A program made the translations under genes and the position numbers. The notes beneath the pieces are model-generated. The model saw nothing but the letters and a program-made list of their open reading frames with translations. It ran no database searches and was not told the origin of the DNA. Shown here in pieces: positions 14,421-23,039 of a stretch of DNA of 64,000 nt. The stretch covers positions 97,239 to 161,238 of the forward strand of contig DGVB01000037.1 of the NCBI GenBank assembly GCA_002395805.1, given 5' to 3'. Source of the DNA: Bacteroidales bacterium UBA4295. Lineage in GTDB: Bacteria > Bacteroidota > Bacteroidia > Bacteroidales > Paludibacteraceae. Within the stretch, counting starts at the first letter, position 1. Each line of letters begins with the position of its first letter.

Positions 14421-15494
14421 ATGAAGAAACTCGACTGGTATATTATCAAGAAGTTTTTGGGCACGTTTTTCTTTTCAATCGTGCTCATTTTGTCTATCGC
14501 CATCGTCTTTGACTTGACGGAGAAAATGGACGATTTCTTCGAGAACCAGGTGCCGCTCCGCGAGATCATTTTCGACTACTACCTACCCTTTATTCCGTAT
14601 TATATGAATATGTTCAGCTCGCTGTTCATCTTCATTTCCGTCATCTATTTTACCTCCAAGATGGCGGGTAACTCGGAGTTTATCGCCATGCATGCCGCCG
14701 GCATGAGTTACCACCGGCTGATGGTGCCATACGCCTTCTCCGCCGCGCTTCTGTTCATTCTCGGTATCTTCATGGGCGGATGGATCATTCCGAAGAGTTC
14801 GGAGAGGATGCTGCATTTCACGGACAAATACATCGAGCATTTCACGTCCGAGAACGCCCGTAATATCCAGATGGAAGTGCAACCGGGTACCATTCTCTAT
14901 ATCGAGTCTTTCCAACGCCGCTCGGGCATCGGATACCGGTGCTCGATAGAGCAGTTTGAAGGCAAAACACTCGTTCAGCGTACCACCGCCGACCGTATTT
15001 ACTACGATTCGCTGGAAAACTGGCATCTGGATAAATATACCCAGCGTACATTCACCGGCCTGCGCGAGAGTCTGGAGCGGGGCAACAGAAAAGATATCAC
15101 CCTGCCTATCGTCCCGGACGAATTGTTTATTACCGCCCAGCAAGCCCATGAAATGACCACCCCGGAACTGAGGCATTACATGCAGCGGCAGCGGGAGAGA
15201 GGCAGCGGAAACGTGAAAGCCTTTGAGGTGGAATACCATAAACGCTGGGCGTCGCCCCTCGGCGCGTTTATCATGACGCTCCTGGGTGTGACCATGAGCA
15301 GCCGCAAGGTGCGCGGAGGTATGGGCAAGAACCTCGGTATCGGTATCATGCTGACAGCCGCATATATCCTATTCTCCACTGTATCAACGACTTTCTCCGT
15401 CAATAATGTAATGAGTCCGTTTATGGCGGCATGGCTGCCGAATCTGGTCTTTTTAGCGATTTCCATACCGCTATATATCCGCGCAGCGAAATAA
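14421..15494 (+). CDS. LptF/LptG family lipopolysaccharide export permease
   Basis: The 357-residue YjgP/YjgQ-family protein has the expected layout: transmembrane helices near residues 12-35, 50-75 and 100-120, a periplasmic beta-jellyroll domain in the middle, and three helices at the end (GAFIMTLLGVTMSSRK, GIGIMLTAAYILFSTVS, PNLVFLAISIPLYIR). With LptB and its partner permease it would extract LPS or lipooligosaccharide from the inner membrane. Bacteroidota usually carry a second paralogue elsewhere, so F versus G is not assigned. The gene follows tgt after a 16-bp repeat array and is probably in the same transcript. Confidence 0.85.
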   Translation: MKKLDWYIIKKFLGTFFFSIVLILSIAIVFDLTEKMDDFFENQVPLREIIFDYYLPFIPYYMNMFSSLFIFISVIYFTSKMAGNSEFIAMHAAGMSYHRLMVPYAFSAALLFILGIFMGGWIIPKSSERMLHFTDKYIEHFTSENARNIQMEVQPGTILYIESFQRRSGIGYRCSIEQFEGKTLVQRTTADRIYYDSLENWHLDKYTQRTFTGLRESLERGNRKDITLPIVPDELFITAQQAHEMTTPELRHYMQRQRERGSGNVKAFEVEYHKRWASPLGAFIMTLLGVTMSSRKVRGGMGKNLGIGIMLTAAYILFSTVSTTFSVNNVMSPFMAAWLPNLVFLAISIPLYIRAAK

Positions 15495-15498
15495 AAAA

Positions 15499-15514
15499 GG
15501 GTGCTCGCGCACCC
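15499..15514 (-). terminator. intrinsic terminator of the 15542-15835 gene
   Basis: GGGTGC-TCGC-GCACCC with an A6 run on its left, i.e. a T-tract on the minus strand. On the plus strand no T-run follows. Confidence 0.75.
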
Positions 15515-15541
15515 CACAAAATTTGTACCTTAAACAGACTG

Positions 15542-15835
15542 TTACCTTAATTCAATTCGGCGCGTAATAGTTTCGCCGTTTACTTTGGCATAGAGGCGGT
15601 ACGTACCGCGATCTAACTCAAACTCTATAAAGTTTCCGCGCTCTTTCTGGAGCAGTTTGCCCTGCATCGAATAGATGCGTGCTTCCTCCATTTGGGTGGA
15701 CGTTACCACCAGCGTGTTTTCGCGGAAGCGAACATTAAAATTATCATTGCTTTTTGCGGCGTCCGCGAATGTAAATCCTGCCATCAGGCAGCAGAATGTC
15801 AATAGATAACTAACCTTATACCAATACATTTTCAT
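15542..15835 (-). CDS. small secreted protein consisting mainly of a T9SS-type sorting-like domain
   Basis: The 97-residue protein has a signal peptide (YLLTFCCLMAGFTFADA) followed by about 65 residues that look like a T9SS type A sorting domain: LVVTSTQMEEARIYSMQGKL, then LDRGTYRLYAKVNGETITRR. No cargo domain precedes it. It has its own promoter (15946-15977) and terminator, so it appears to be a real, independent gene. A sorting-domain-only protein might be a decoy, a regulator or the remnant of a longer cargo protein; this is not resolvable here. Confidence 0.7.
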   Translation of the reverse strand: MKMYWYKVSYLLTFCCLMAGFTFADAAKSNDNFNVRFRENTLVVTSTQMEEARIYSMQGKLLQKERGNFIEFELDRGTYRLYAKVNGETITRRIELR

Positions 15836-15945
15836 AGTTAGTTCCTTTCTTTTAATAGACTAATACCTGTTTTTCGTTCGCGCCAATGCGTGGGCATCCC
15901 GCGTTTTCTGCGTACCTTGAGAGCAGGCGTCATCGAAAAACGGTG

Positions 15946-15977
15946 CAAAATTACTGCCTTTTGCCGGCTTCTGCAAA
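15946..15977 (-). promoter_or_regulatory. promoter of the 15835 minus-strand gene
   Basis: On the minus strand: TTTG (plus 15974-15977), 20-nt spacer, TAATTTTG (plus 15946-15953). It leaves a leader of about 100 nt. Confidence 0.7.
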
Positions 15978-16017
15978 TTTTTCGCCAAAAAAGCGATAAA
16001 TTTCTACAAAATGAGCA

Positions 16018-16076
16018 GTCGGGTTGACAAATTATCAGTACAAACGCCCTTATTGTAGCAAATTGTCAAACCGAGT
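16018..16076. repeat. imperfect inverted repeat in the 15836-16195 intergenic region
   Basis: CGGGTTGACAAATT and AAATTGTCAAACCG match as inverted arms at 12 of 14 positions with a loop of about 30 nt. It lies between the two divergent promoters of a 360-nt gap. The rest of the gap is AT-rich and shows nothing else. Confidence 0.45.
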
Positions 16077-16118
16077 TAGCAAAACGTAGTTAGCAAATAT
16101 AAAATTAATATAATTTTA

Positions 16119-16150
16119 CTTGCGCAGTTCATTTTTTTTTCGTAACTTTG
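16119..16150 (+). promoter_or_regulatory. promoter of typA
   Basis: CTTG (16119-16122), 20-nt spacer, TAACTTTG (16143-16150). Confidence 0.75.
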
Positions 16151-16195
16151 CGGCCGATTTTATAATGCCGTATTATGGCATGAAAAGAAACGGAT

Positions 16196-18010
16196 ATGCA
16201 AAACATTAGAAATATAGCTATTATCGCGCACGTCGACCACGGCAAAACAACGCTGGTGGACAAGATGCTGTACACAGCCAATGTGGTCAGCAAACAGCAG
16301 TCGGAATTCAGCGACCAGCCGAAAGAGTTGATCCTGGACAATAACGATCTGGAGCGCGAGAGAGGAATAACCATCCTCGCCAAAAACGTAGCCATCAACT
16401 ACAAGGGTACGAAGATCAACATCATCGACACTCCGGGGCACGCGGATTTCGGCGGCGAAGTAGAGCGTGTGCTGAATATGGCAGACGGCGTGCTGCTGCT
16501 GGTAGATGCCTTTGAGGGCGCTATGCCGCAGACACGATTCGTGCTGCAGAAAGCGCTGGAGTTAGGGCTCAAACCTATTGTAGTGATCAACAAAGTGGAC
16601 AAACTGAACTGCCGGCCGGACGAGGTGCAGGAAGAGGTGTTCGACCTGATGTGCAACCTCAACGCAACGGATGACCAGTTGGATTTCCAGACGCTTTACG
16701 GCTCTGCCAAACAAGGATGGATGAGTACAGACTGGCGCAAACCGACCACCGACCTGACCGACCTCATGGACGCTATCATCGAGTATATCCCGGCTCCGGA
16801 GGAGAACCCCGGCACCCCGCAGATGCTGGTCACTTCGCTGGATTATAATTCCTACGTAGGCCGAATAGCTATCGGACGTGTGCACCGCGGTGAGTTCAAA
16901 GACGGCCAAATGGTCACCCTTGCCAAGAAAGACGGCACTATGATCAAGACGAAGATCAAAGAGTTGCACACTTTCAACGGCATGGGACACGTGAAGACCG
17001 ATGTGGTCCGCAACGGCGATATATGCGCCATGATCGGTATTGACGGTTTTGAAATCGGCGATACTATCTGCGATGCAGAGAACCCCGAAGCACTCAAGCC
17101 GATTGCTATCGACGAGCCGACGATGAGTATGACATTCTGCATCAACGACAGCCCGTTCTTCGGCCAGGACGGCAAATTTGTCACCAGCCGCCATATACAG
17201 GACCGGCTGAACAAAGAGTTGGAGAAAAACCTGGCGCTGCGCGTAGAGAAAGGCGCTGAAGAGAGCAGCTGGCGCGTCTTCGGCCGCGGCGTGCTGCATC
17301 TGTCTGTTCTCATCGAGACCATGCGCCGCGAGGGATACGAACTACAAGTAGGCCAGCCGCAGGTGATCATCAAAGAGATCGACGGCGTCAAATGCGAGCC
17401 GGTTGAATCCCTGACGGTGAATACCCCTGAGGAATGCTCGGGCAAGATCATCGAGTTCGTCTCCACCCACAAAGGCGAGATGACCAAGATGGAGATGGTA
17501 AACGACCGCGTTCATCTGGAGTTCACGATTCCGAGCCGCGGTATCATGGGAATGCGTACCTACGTGATGAACATATCCGCCGGCGAGGCCATCATGGCTC
17601 ACCGTTTCTTGGAGTACCAGCCCTGGAAAGGCGAGATCGTGAAACGCAACAACGGTAGTCTGATTGCAATGGAAGCAGGAACAGCTTACGCTTACGCTTT
17701 GGACAAGTTACAGGACCGCGGCCGGTTCTTCATCGAACCGCAAGAAGAGGTTTACGCAGGACAGGTAGTAGGCGAGAACGCCAAAGAAGGCGATATCGTC
17801 ATCAACGTCACCAAGAGCAAGAAACTGACCAATATGCGTTCCAAGAGCGCAGACGACAAAGCCGTCCTGCCGCCTCCTGTTAAGATGAGTCTGGAGGAAG
17901 CGCTCGAATATATCAAAGAGGACGAATATGTAGAGGTAACCCCGCATGCAATGCGTATCCGCAAGATCATTCTCGATGAACTGGAGCGGAAGCGCGCAGG
18001 AAGAGCGTAA
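16196..18010 (+). CDS. typA: ribosome-associated GTPase TypA/BipA
   Basis: This 604-residue translational GTPase assists 50S subunit assembly and stress or cold adaptation at the ribosome. All G motifs are present: [33 protein letters not shown] and GSAK. EF-G-like domains III and V follow, then the BipA-specific C-terminal domain ([20 protein letters not shown]). The length is typical. It has its own promoter; 155 nt of simple repeats separate it from tig. Confidence 0.97.
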   Translation: MQNIRNIAIIAHVDHGKTTLVDKMLYTANVVSKQQSEFSDQPKELILDNNDLERERGITILAKNVAINYKGTKINIIDTPGHADFGGEVERVLNMADGVLLLVDAFEGAMPQTRFVLQKALELGLKPIVVINKVDKLNCRPDEVQEEVFDLMCNLNATDDQLDFQTLYGSAKQGWMSTDWRKPTTDLTDLMDAIIEYIPAPEENPGTPQMLVTSLDYNSYVGRIAIGRVHRGEFKDGQMVTLAKKDGTMIKTKIKELHTFNGMGHVKTDVVRNGDICAMIGIDGFEIGDTICDAENPEALKPIAIDEPTMSMTFCINDSPFFGQDGKFVTSRHIQDRLNKELEKNLALRVEKGAEESSWRVFGRGVLHLSVLIETMRREGYELQVGQPQVIIKEIDGVKCEPVESLTVNTPEECSGKIIEFVSTHKGEMTKMEMVNDRVHLEFTIPSRGIMGMRTYVMNISAGEAIMAHRFLEYQPWKGEIVKRNNGSLIAMEAGTAYAYALDKLQDRGRFFIEPQEEVYAGQVVGENAKEGDIVINVTKSKKLTNMRSKSADDKAVLPPPVKMSLEEALEYIKEDEYVEVTPHAMRIRKIILDELERKRAGRA

Positions 18011-18165
18011 ACTATGTACGAAGGACAAATGTACCATGTACGAAGGATTTACGAAGGGGATGAAGGATGAAGGGCGCAAAGTTAAATCGTAAATAAACCG
18101 CGACGCAAATAAACCGTACATAAATCGTACATCGTAAATGAATAAATCGTAAATTTTATTATAAT
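18011..18165. repeat. simple repeats between typA and tig
   Basis: Degenerate units ATGTACGAAGGA (three times at 18014-18060) and AAATCGTAAAT/AAATAAACCG (several at 18083-18160) fill the whole gap. No promoter of the window's standard type is seen, so tig may be read from the typA promoter. Confidence 0.65.
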
Positions 18166-19494
18166 ATGAAGATTGAACAAAGTGAATTAAAAGACCTGAT
18201 GGCTGTTGTGACGCTGACAATCGAGCCGGCAGACTATCAGGAAGAAGTGGCAAAACAACTGAAAGAAGTACGCCACAAAGCACAAATGCCGGGTTTCCGT
18301 CCGGGTATGGTTCCCGCCGGTCTGGTAAAGAAAATGTACGGCAAAGGTATTCTCGCTGACGTGCTGAACAAGAAAGTTGGCGAAGGTCTGCAGAAGCACA
18401 TCGAGGACAACAAACTGAATATCTTGGGTGATCCGCTGCCTAATAACGAGTTGACTCCGAAGATTGACATGGACAACCAAGAGACCTTCGTTTTCGCATT
18501 CGATATCGCCGTAGCTCCTGAGTTTGACGCCAAACTAACCGGGAAGAACAAACTAACCGAATATGTCATCGAAGTAACCGACGAGATGGTGAACAACCAG
18601 ATTCAGTCCTACTGCGAGCGTTTCGGCGAGTACAGCCAGGCAGAGGAGATCGCGGAAGGCGACATCGTGAAAGGTATTGCCAAACAAGTGGACGGCGAGA
18701 TCGTCAAAGAAGGCGCTATCCTCAATCCCGCTTACATGAAGCAGAAAACCCAGCAGAAGAAATTCATCGGCGCAAAAAAAGGCGATGTAGTAACTTTCAA
18801 CCCGGCCAAAGCATACGGCAGCGAAGTAGAAGTTAGTTCGATGCTGGGCATCACCAAAGAGCAGGCTACCGGCTTGACAAGCGATTTCACATTCGAGATT
18901 CAGGAGATCACCCGCCACGCAGCCGCTGCACTCAACGAGGAACTGTTCACCAAAGTTTATGGCGAGAACGCTCCGAAAGACGAGAAAGAGTTCCGCGCAC
19001 GCGTGAAGGCAGAGATTGAAGCCAACATGGCCGAGGACAGTAAATACAAATTCGGTCTGGACGCCAAAGAGGCTATCATGAAGAAGATGGAGAAGATCGA
19101 GTTCCCGGTTGATTTCCTCAAACGCTGGGTACTTGAGACCAACGAGAAAATGACGGCAGAAGAGCTGGAGAAAGACTTCGACAAGATGCTGGAAGAACTC
19201 AAATGGCATCTGGCGAAAGACCAGCTGATGAAAGAATACAAGATTGACGTGCAGAAAGAGGACGTAGAGGCTTACGCCAAAGAAGTAGCCCGCATGCAGT
19301 TCATGCAATACGGTCTGATGCACGTTGACGACCAGTATCTGACCAACTACGCCAACGAGATGCTGAAGCAGGAGAACCAACTCCGCGGCATCGTAGAGCG
19401 CGTAGCGGAGAACAAGATCTACGAGGCTCTGAAAGGTATCGTTAAGATTGAGCAAAAGAAGATCTCGCACGAAGAATTTGGCCGCTTGTTCTAA
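18166..19494 (+). CDS. tig: trigger factor (ribosome-associated chaperone)
   Basis: A 442-residue protein with an N-terminal ribosome-binding domain that includes the tail-like signature MPGFRPGMVPAGLVKKMYG (the GFRxGxxP type). A degenerate central PPIase-like domain (EEIAEGDIVKGIAKQVDGEI) follows, then a long helical C-terminal chaperone domain. It binds nascent chains at the exit tunnel. As often in Bacteroidota, the FKBP-like middle domain is divergent from the E. coli form. It sits after typA, in line with a translation-linked transcription unit. Confidence 0.93.
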   Translation: MKIEQSELKDLMAVVTLTIEPADYQEEVAKQLKEVRHKAQMPGFRPGMVPAGLVKKMYGKGILADVLNKKVGEGLQKHIEDNKLNILGDPLPNNELTPKIDMDNQETFVFAFDIAVAPEFDAKLTGKNKLTEYVIEVTDEMVNNQIQSYCERFGEYSQAEEIAEGDIVKGIAKQVDGEIVKEGAILNPAYMKQKTQQKKFIGAKKGDVVTFNPAKAYGSEVEVSSMLGITKEQATGLTSDFTFEIQEITRHAAAALNEELFTKVYGENAPKDEKEFRARVKAEIEANMAEDSKYKFGLDAKEAIMKKMEKIEFPVDFLKRWVLETNEKMTAEELEKDFDKMLEELKWHLAKDQLMKEYKIDVQKEDVEAYAKEVARMQFMQYGLMHVDDQYLTNYANEMLKQENQLRGIVERVAENKIYEALKGIVKIEQKKISHEEFGRLF

Positions 19495-19508
19495 TACTTG
19501 CGTGACTC

Positions 19509-19576
19509 GCGGCATAGCCGCTCAATTACGCTACGTATTGAACTACGCTCTCCCCAAGGATTAAAATCCTCGGGGG
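19509..19576. repeat. hairpin cluster between tig and the Mur ligase gene
   Basis: GCGGC-ATA-GCCGC (19509-19521), then CAATTACG/ACGTATTG-like arms (19523-19540), then CCCC..AGGAT/ATCCT..GGGG (19552-19576). There is no T-run after the last stem, so it is a weak terminator candidate at most. Confidence 0.5.
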
Positions 19577-19593
19577 CCCTAATAAAATACAAT

Positions 19594-20931
19594 ATGACAA
19601 GAATCCATTTTATAGCTATTGGTGGTGCGGCGATGCATAACTTGGCACTCGCCGTTGCCTCCAAGGCGGGATACAAAGTAACGGGGTCGGACGATGAAAT
19701 CTTCGACCCTGCTTTGTCTCATTTGCGCGAGGCAGGTCTGCTGCCGGACGAGATGGGATGGCACCCCGAGCGTATTACACCGGATATTGACGCTATCATT
19801 CTCGGTATGCATGCCCGCGAAGATAACCCCGAGTTAATCCGTGCCCGCGAATTGGGAATCAAGATCTACTCCTTCCCGGAATACCTGTACGAGCAGACGA
19901 AAGACAAGATCCGTATCGTCGTTGGCGGCAGCCACGGCAAAACGACCACAACGTCCATGATTCTCTACGTGCTGAACCGTTTGGGTATAGAAGCGGACTA
20001 CATGGTAGGCGCACAGATAGAAGGGTTCGAGCGGATGGTGCGGCTCTCCGATACCGCCAAATACGCAGTCTTTGAGGGCGACGAGTATCTCACTTCCCCA
20101 CTCGACCTGCGGTCCAAATTCCTTTGGTACCACCCGCATGTAGCTATCCTGACAGGCATCGCCTGGGATCATATCAATGTATTCCCAACCTTCCCGCAAT
20201 ACGTAGATACATTCCGCAAATTCGTACACTCGATTGAGCCGGACGGCAGTTTTATCTACTACAAGGGCGACGAGAACCTGCGGGCGATAGCCGGGGATGC
20301 ACGCAAAGACATCACTTGTATACCATACGATGCCTATGAAGGAAATGTAGCGATGCAGGTCTTCGGACGGCATAATATGCAGAACCTGCAGGCAGCCATG
20401 CTGGCATGCCATTGCATCGGTGTAGCGCCGGAGGATTTCTACCGCGAGATCAGTACGTTCACCGGTGCTTCGAACCGTTTGGAGAAAATCTGCGAGACGG
20501 AGAGTTCCGTAGCATACAAAGACTTCGCGCACTCGCCTTCCAAACTGAAAGCGACCGTCAATGCCGTGCGCGAGCGCTATCCGGATAAGAAACTGGTGGC
20601 ATGCATGGAACTCCATACCTTCAGCAGCCTGATGGCGGATTTTCTGCCACAATACAAGGGCTGTATGGCTGAAGCGGATGTAGCCTATGTCTATTTCAAC
20701 CCCAAAGTGATTGAGCATAAACGTCTCACTCCTATTACCGCGGAAGAAGTACGTGAAGCGTTTGGCACGAAAAATGTGGAGGTATTTACCGAAAGCGAAG
20801 CCTTGCAGGCAGCTGTCAGCCGTCAGCTATCAGCCGTCAGCGCTCAGAATGTAGCCCTGCTGATGATGTCGAGCGGCACTTTCGACGGCATTGATGTAAA
20901 GGAGTTTTGTGTTAAGCTGTTAAATGGTTAA
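19594..20931 (+). CDS. Mur ligase family protein, Mpl-like (UDP-MurNAc tripeptide ligase type)
   Basis: Start at 19594 (MTRIHFIAIGGAAMHNLA) matches the family's N-terminal nucleotide-binding loop; the open frame further upstream runs through intergenic hairpins. 445 residues. It has the ATP loop GGSHGKTTTTSMI, the Mur central domain (VFEGDEYLTSPLDLRSKF, GIAWDHINVFPTF) and a C-terminal domain with FGRHNMQNLQAA and YKDFAHSPSKLKATV. Closest to Mpl, which recycles murein tripeptide onto UDP-MurNAc; MurC is the alternative. Residues AAVSRQLSAVSAQN near the C-terminus are encoded by a simple-repeat insert (20813-20847), and the stop lies within GTTAA-type repeats. Confidence 0.82.
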   Translation: MTRIHFIAIGGAAMHNLALAVASKAGYKVTGSDDEIFDPALSHLREAGLLPDEMGWHPERITPDIDAIILGMHAREDNPELIRARELGIKIYSFPEYLYEQTKDKIRIVVGGSHGKTTTTSMILYVLNRLGIEADYMVGAQIEGFERMVRLSDTAKYAVFEGDEYLTSPLDLRSKFLWYHPHVAILTGIAWDHINVFPTFPQYVDTFRKFVHSIEPDGSFIYYKGDENLRAIAGDARKDITCIPYDAYEGNVAMQVFGRHNMQNLQAAMLACHCIGVAPEDFYREISTFTGASNRLEKICETESSVAYKDFAHSPSKLKATVNAVRERYPDKKLVACMELHTFSSLMADFLPQYKGCMAEADVAYVYFNPKVIEHKRLTPITAEEVREAFGTKNVEVFTESEALQAAVSRQLSAVSAQNVALLMMSSGTFDGIDVKEFCVKLLNG

Positions 20932-20945
20932 GCAGTTAAAACGTT

Positions 20946-21362
20946 ATGGATAAGCAAAAAAGACGCGACTACCTGTACATGCGAATGGCACGTACATGGG
21001 CGGAAAACAGTTATTGCGTGCGCCGCAAAGTAGGTGCACTCCTGGTGAAGGACCAGATGATCATCTCTGATGGCTATAACGGCACTCCTTCGGGTTTTGA
21101 GAATATCTGCGAGGACGAGAATAACGTCTCCAAGCCGTACGTGCTGCACGCAGAGGCAAACGCGCTGACCAAAGTAGCCCGGTCGAACAATAGTTCCGAC
21201 GGCGCAACGCTGTATGTGACTGCAAGTCCCTGTCTGGAATGCTCCAAACTGATTATCCAGTCCGGCATCAAACGCGTCGTTTACGGCGAGGAATACCGTA
21301 TCATGGACGGCGTAGAGTTACTCAAGAGAGCAGGCGTGGAGGTAGAGTTTTTAAAGGACTAA
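20946..21362 (+). CDS. dCMP deaminase family protein
   Basis: A 138-residue zinc deaminase with the metal-binding HAEANAL and SPCLECSKL (H-A-E and P-C-x2-C). The N-terminal extension CVRRKVGALLVKDQMIISDG and the substrate-loop GYNGTPSGFENICED are typical of ComEB/dCMP deaminases, which make dUMP for thymidylate synthesis. It starts 14 nt after the Mur ligase stop and ends 16 nt before the S41 protease, so the three form one operon. Confidence 0.88.
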   Translation: MDKQKRRDYLYMRMARTWAENSYCVRRKVGALLVKDQMIISDGYNGTPSGFENICEDENNVSKPYVLHAEANALTKVARSNNSSDGATLYVTASPCLECSKLIIQSGIKRVVYGEEYRIMDGVELLKRAGVEVEFLKD

Positions 21363-21378
21363 ACTGAAAGGAAGAAGG

Positions 21379-22989
21379 ATGAAGAAGTTTATTTTACCAA
21401 CCTTGACAGTGCTGGGCGTGGTCTTAGGCATCATCATCGGCATGGCATTGAGCCAGAAAGCGAACGCACAGCGTATCATCTATCAGAACGGCACATGGCA
21501 GTTGGAGCAATCGAAAGTAGACCGACTGCTGCAGTTGATGGAAACGGCTTATGTGGATGATCTGGACATTGACAGCATCACAGACGAAGTGATGAGCGAA
21601 TTGGTACAGAAACTGGATCCGCATAGCGCCTATATTCCCAAAGAAGATCTGGAAATAGTGAACTCCGAATTAGCGGGTTCATTCTCGGGTATCGGTGTAC
21701 AATTCACCATCCAGCAGGACACGGTTCGCATCGTAGCCGTCATTGCCGGCGGTCCGTGCGAGGGCGTCGGAGTACTGGCCGGGGACAAACTGGTTTCCGT
21801 CGATGACAGTGCTTTCGTAGGCAAAAAGATGAACAACGAGAAGGTAATGAAGACGCTTCGCGGTCCCAAAGGAACGCAGGTTAAGCTCGGTGTACTACGT
21901 GCCGGTACGAAAGAGCCGCTCTATTTCACCGTAACTCGCGGCGACATTCCTGTGACCAGCGTGGATGCAAAGTTTATCATTGAGCAAAACGGCAAAAAAA
22001 TCGGTTTTGTACGGGTGAACAAGTTCGGCGAGACAACCTATAAAGAGTTCATCTCCGCTTTAGCGGACTTGTATGCAAAAGGCGCGACAAGTTATATTGT
22101 GGACCTGCGCGAAAACAGCGGCGGCTATATGGAGCAAGCTATCCGGATGGCCAATGAGTTCTTGCTACGCGGCGATCTGATCGTCTATTCCGAAGGTCGC
22201 GCCTATCCGCGCTACGAAGCGAATGCAAACGGCGGCGGACGATTCAAAACAACGCCGCTGGTCGTGCTGATTGATAATTTCTCCGCTTCCGCCAGTGAGA
22301 TTTTCGCCGGTGCCATGCAGGATAACGACCGGGCAATGATTGTAGGCCGCCGCTCGTTCGGCAAAGGTCTGGTTCAACAGCAGATGCCGTTTGATGACGG
22401 CAGTGCCGTGCGCCTGACCGTAGCACGATACTACACGCCTTCGGGACGCTGTATTCAGAAGCCTTATACTTTAGGCGACCAGGAGGATTATGAGAAAGAC
22501 TTGCTGGAGCGTTTTGAGCATGGCGAGTTCTACTCCGCCGACTCTATCCATTTCGCTGATACTACGACATACCGCACCAAAGGCGGACGAATCGTACACG
22601 GAGGCGGCGGTATCATGCCGGATGTATTCGTAGGCAGAGACACCACGCTGAATACACCTTGGTTCAACCAGTGCGTGAACATGGCTTATACGTATCAGTT
22701 TGCATACCAATATACGGACCAACACCGTAAGGAGTTAAGCAAATACAAAGACTGGCAATCGCTGGAGAAATACCTGCTGAAACAAAATATCCTGCGCGAG
22801 TTTGTTGCGTTTGCCAAAGAGAAAGGCGTCGAACCGAATGAAGCGGAGATTGCCAAATCCAAACCGCTCATGGTGCGTCTGCTGAATGCCTATATAGTTC
22901 GCAATATATTAGGCGACGAGGGTTTCTTCCCGCTCTTCGAGCGCGACGATGAAATCACAAAGAAAGCAGTTGAACTGCTTTCCAAGTAA
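21379..22989 (+). CDS. S41 family C-terminal processing peptidase (CtpA/Prc type)
   Basis: 536 residues. An N-terminal hydrophobic segment (LPTLTVLGVVLGIIIGMAL) exports or anchors it in the periplasm. A PDZ domain follows (GSFSGIGVQFTIQQDTVRIV, LRGPKGTQVKLGV), then the S41 core with the catalytic Ser in NFSASASEIFAGAMQD and Lys in RRSFGKGLVQQQ. The C-terminal 130 residues are helical and lineage-specific. Such proteases process or degrade envelope proteins. Third gene of the Mur ligase-deaminase-protease operon, terminated by the bidirectional hairpin at 23010-23037. Confidence 0.93.
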   Translation: MKKFILPTLTVLGVVLGIIIGMALSQKANAQRIIYQNGTWQLEQSKVDRLLQLMETAYVDDLDIDSITDEVMSELVQKLDPHSAYIPKEDLEIVNSELAGSFSGIGVQFTIQQDTVRIVAVIAGGPCEGVGVLAGDKLVSVDDSAFVGKKMNNEKVMKTLRGPKGTQVKLGVLRAGTKEPLYFTVTRGDIPVTSVDAKFIIEQNGKKIGFVRVNKFGETTYKEFISALADLYAKGATSYIVDLRENSGGYMEQAIRMANEFLLRGDLIVYSEGRAYPRYEANANGGGRFKTTPLVVLIDNFSASASEIFAGAMQDNDRAMIVGRRSFGKGLVQQQMPFDDGSAVRLTVARYYTPSGRCIQKPYTLGDQEDYEKDLLERFEHGEFYSADSIHFADTTTYRTKGGRIVHGGGGIMPDVFVGRDTTLNTPWFNQCVNMAYTYQFAYQYTDQHRKELSKYKDWQSLEKYLLKQNILREFVAFAKEKGVEPNEAEIAKSKPLMVRLLNAYIVRNILGDEGFFPLFERDDEITKKAVELLSK

Positions 22990-23009
22990 GTGGTTAAAAG
23001 TTAAAAAAA

Positions 23010-23037
23010 AAGGCAACCTTGACGGCTGCCTTTTTTC
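23010..23037. terminator. bidirectional terminator between convergent genes
   Basis: AGGCAACC/GGCTGCCT (one mismatch) with an A-run to the left and TTTTTT to the right. It serves the S41 protease (plus) and the dipeptidase (minus). Confidence 0.8.
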
Positions 23038-23039
23038 GT

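Noticed and set aside
16562-17487. Long minus-strand frames opposite typA
   Set aside because: Shadow frames of a highly conserved gene; no promoter or domain.
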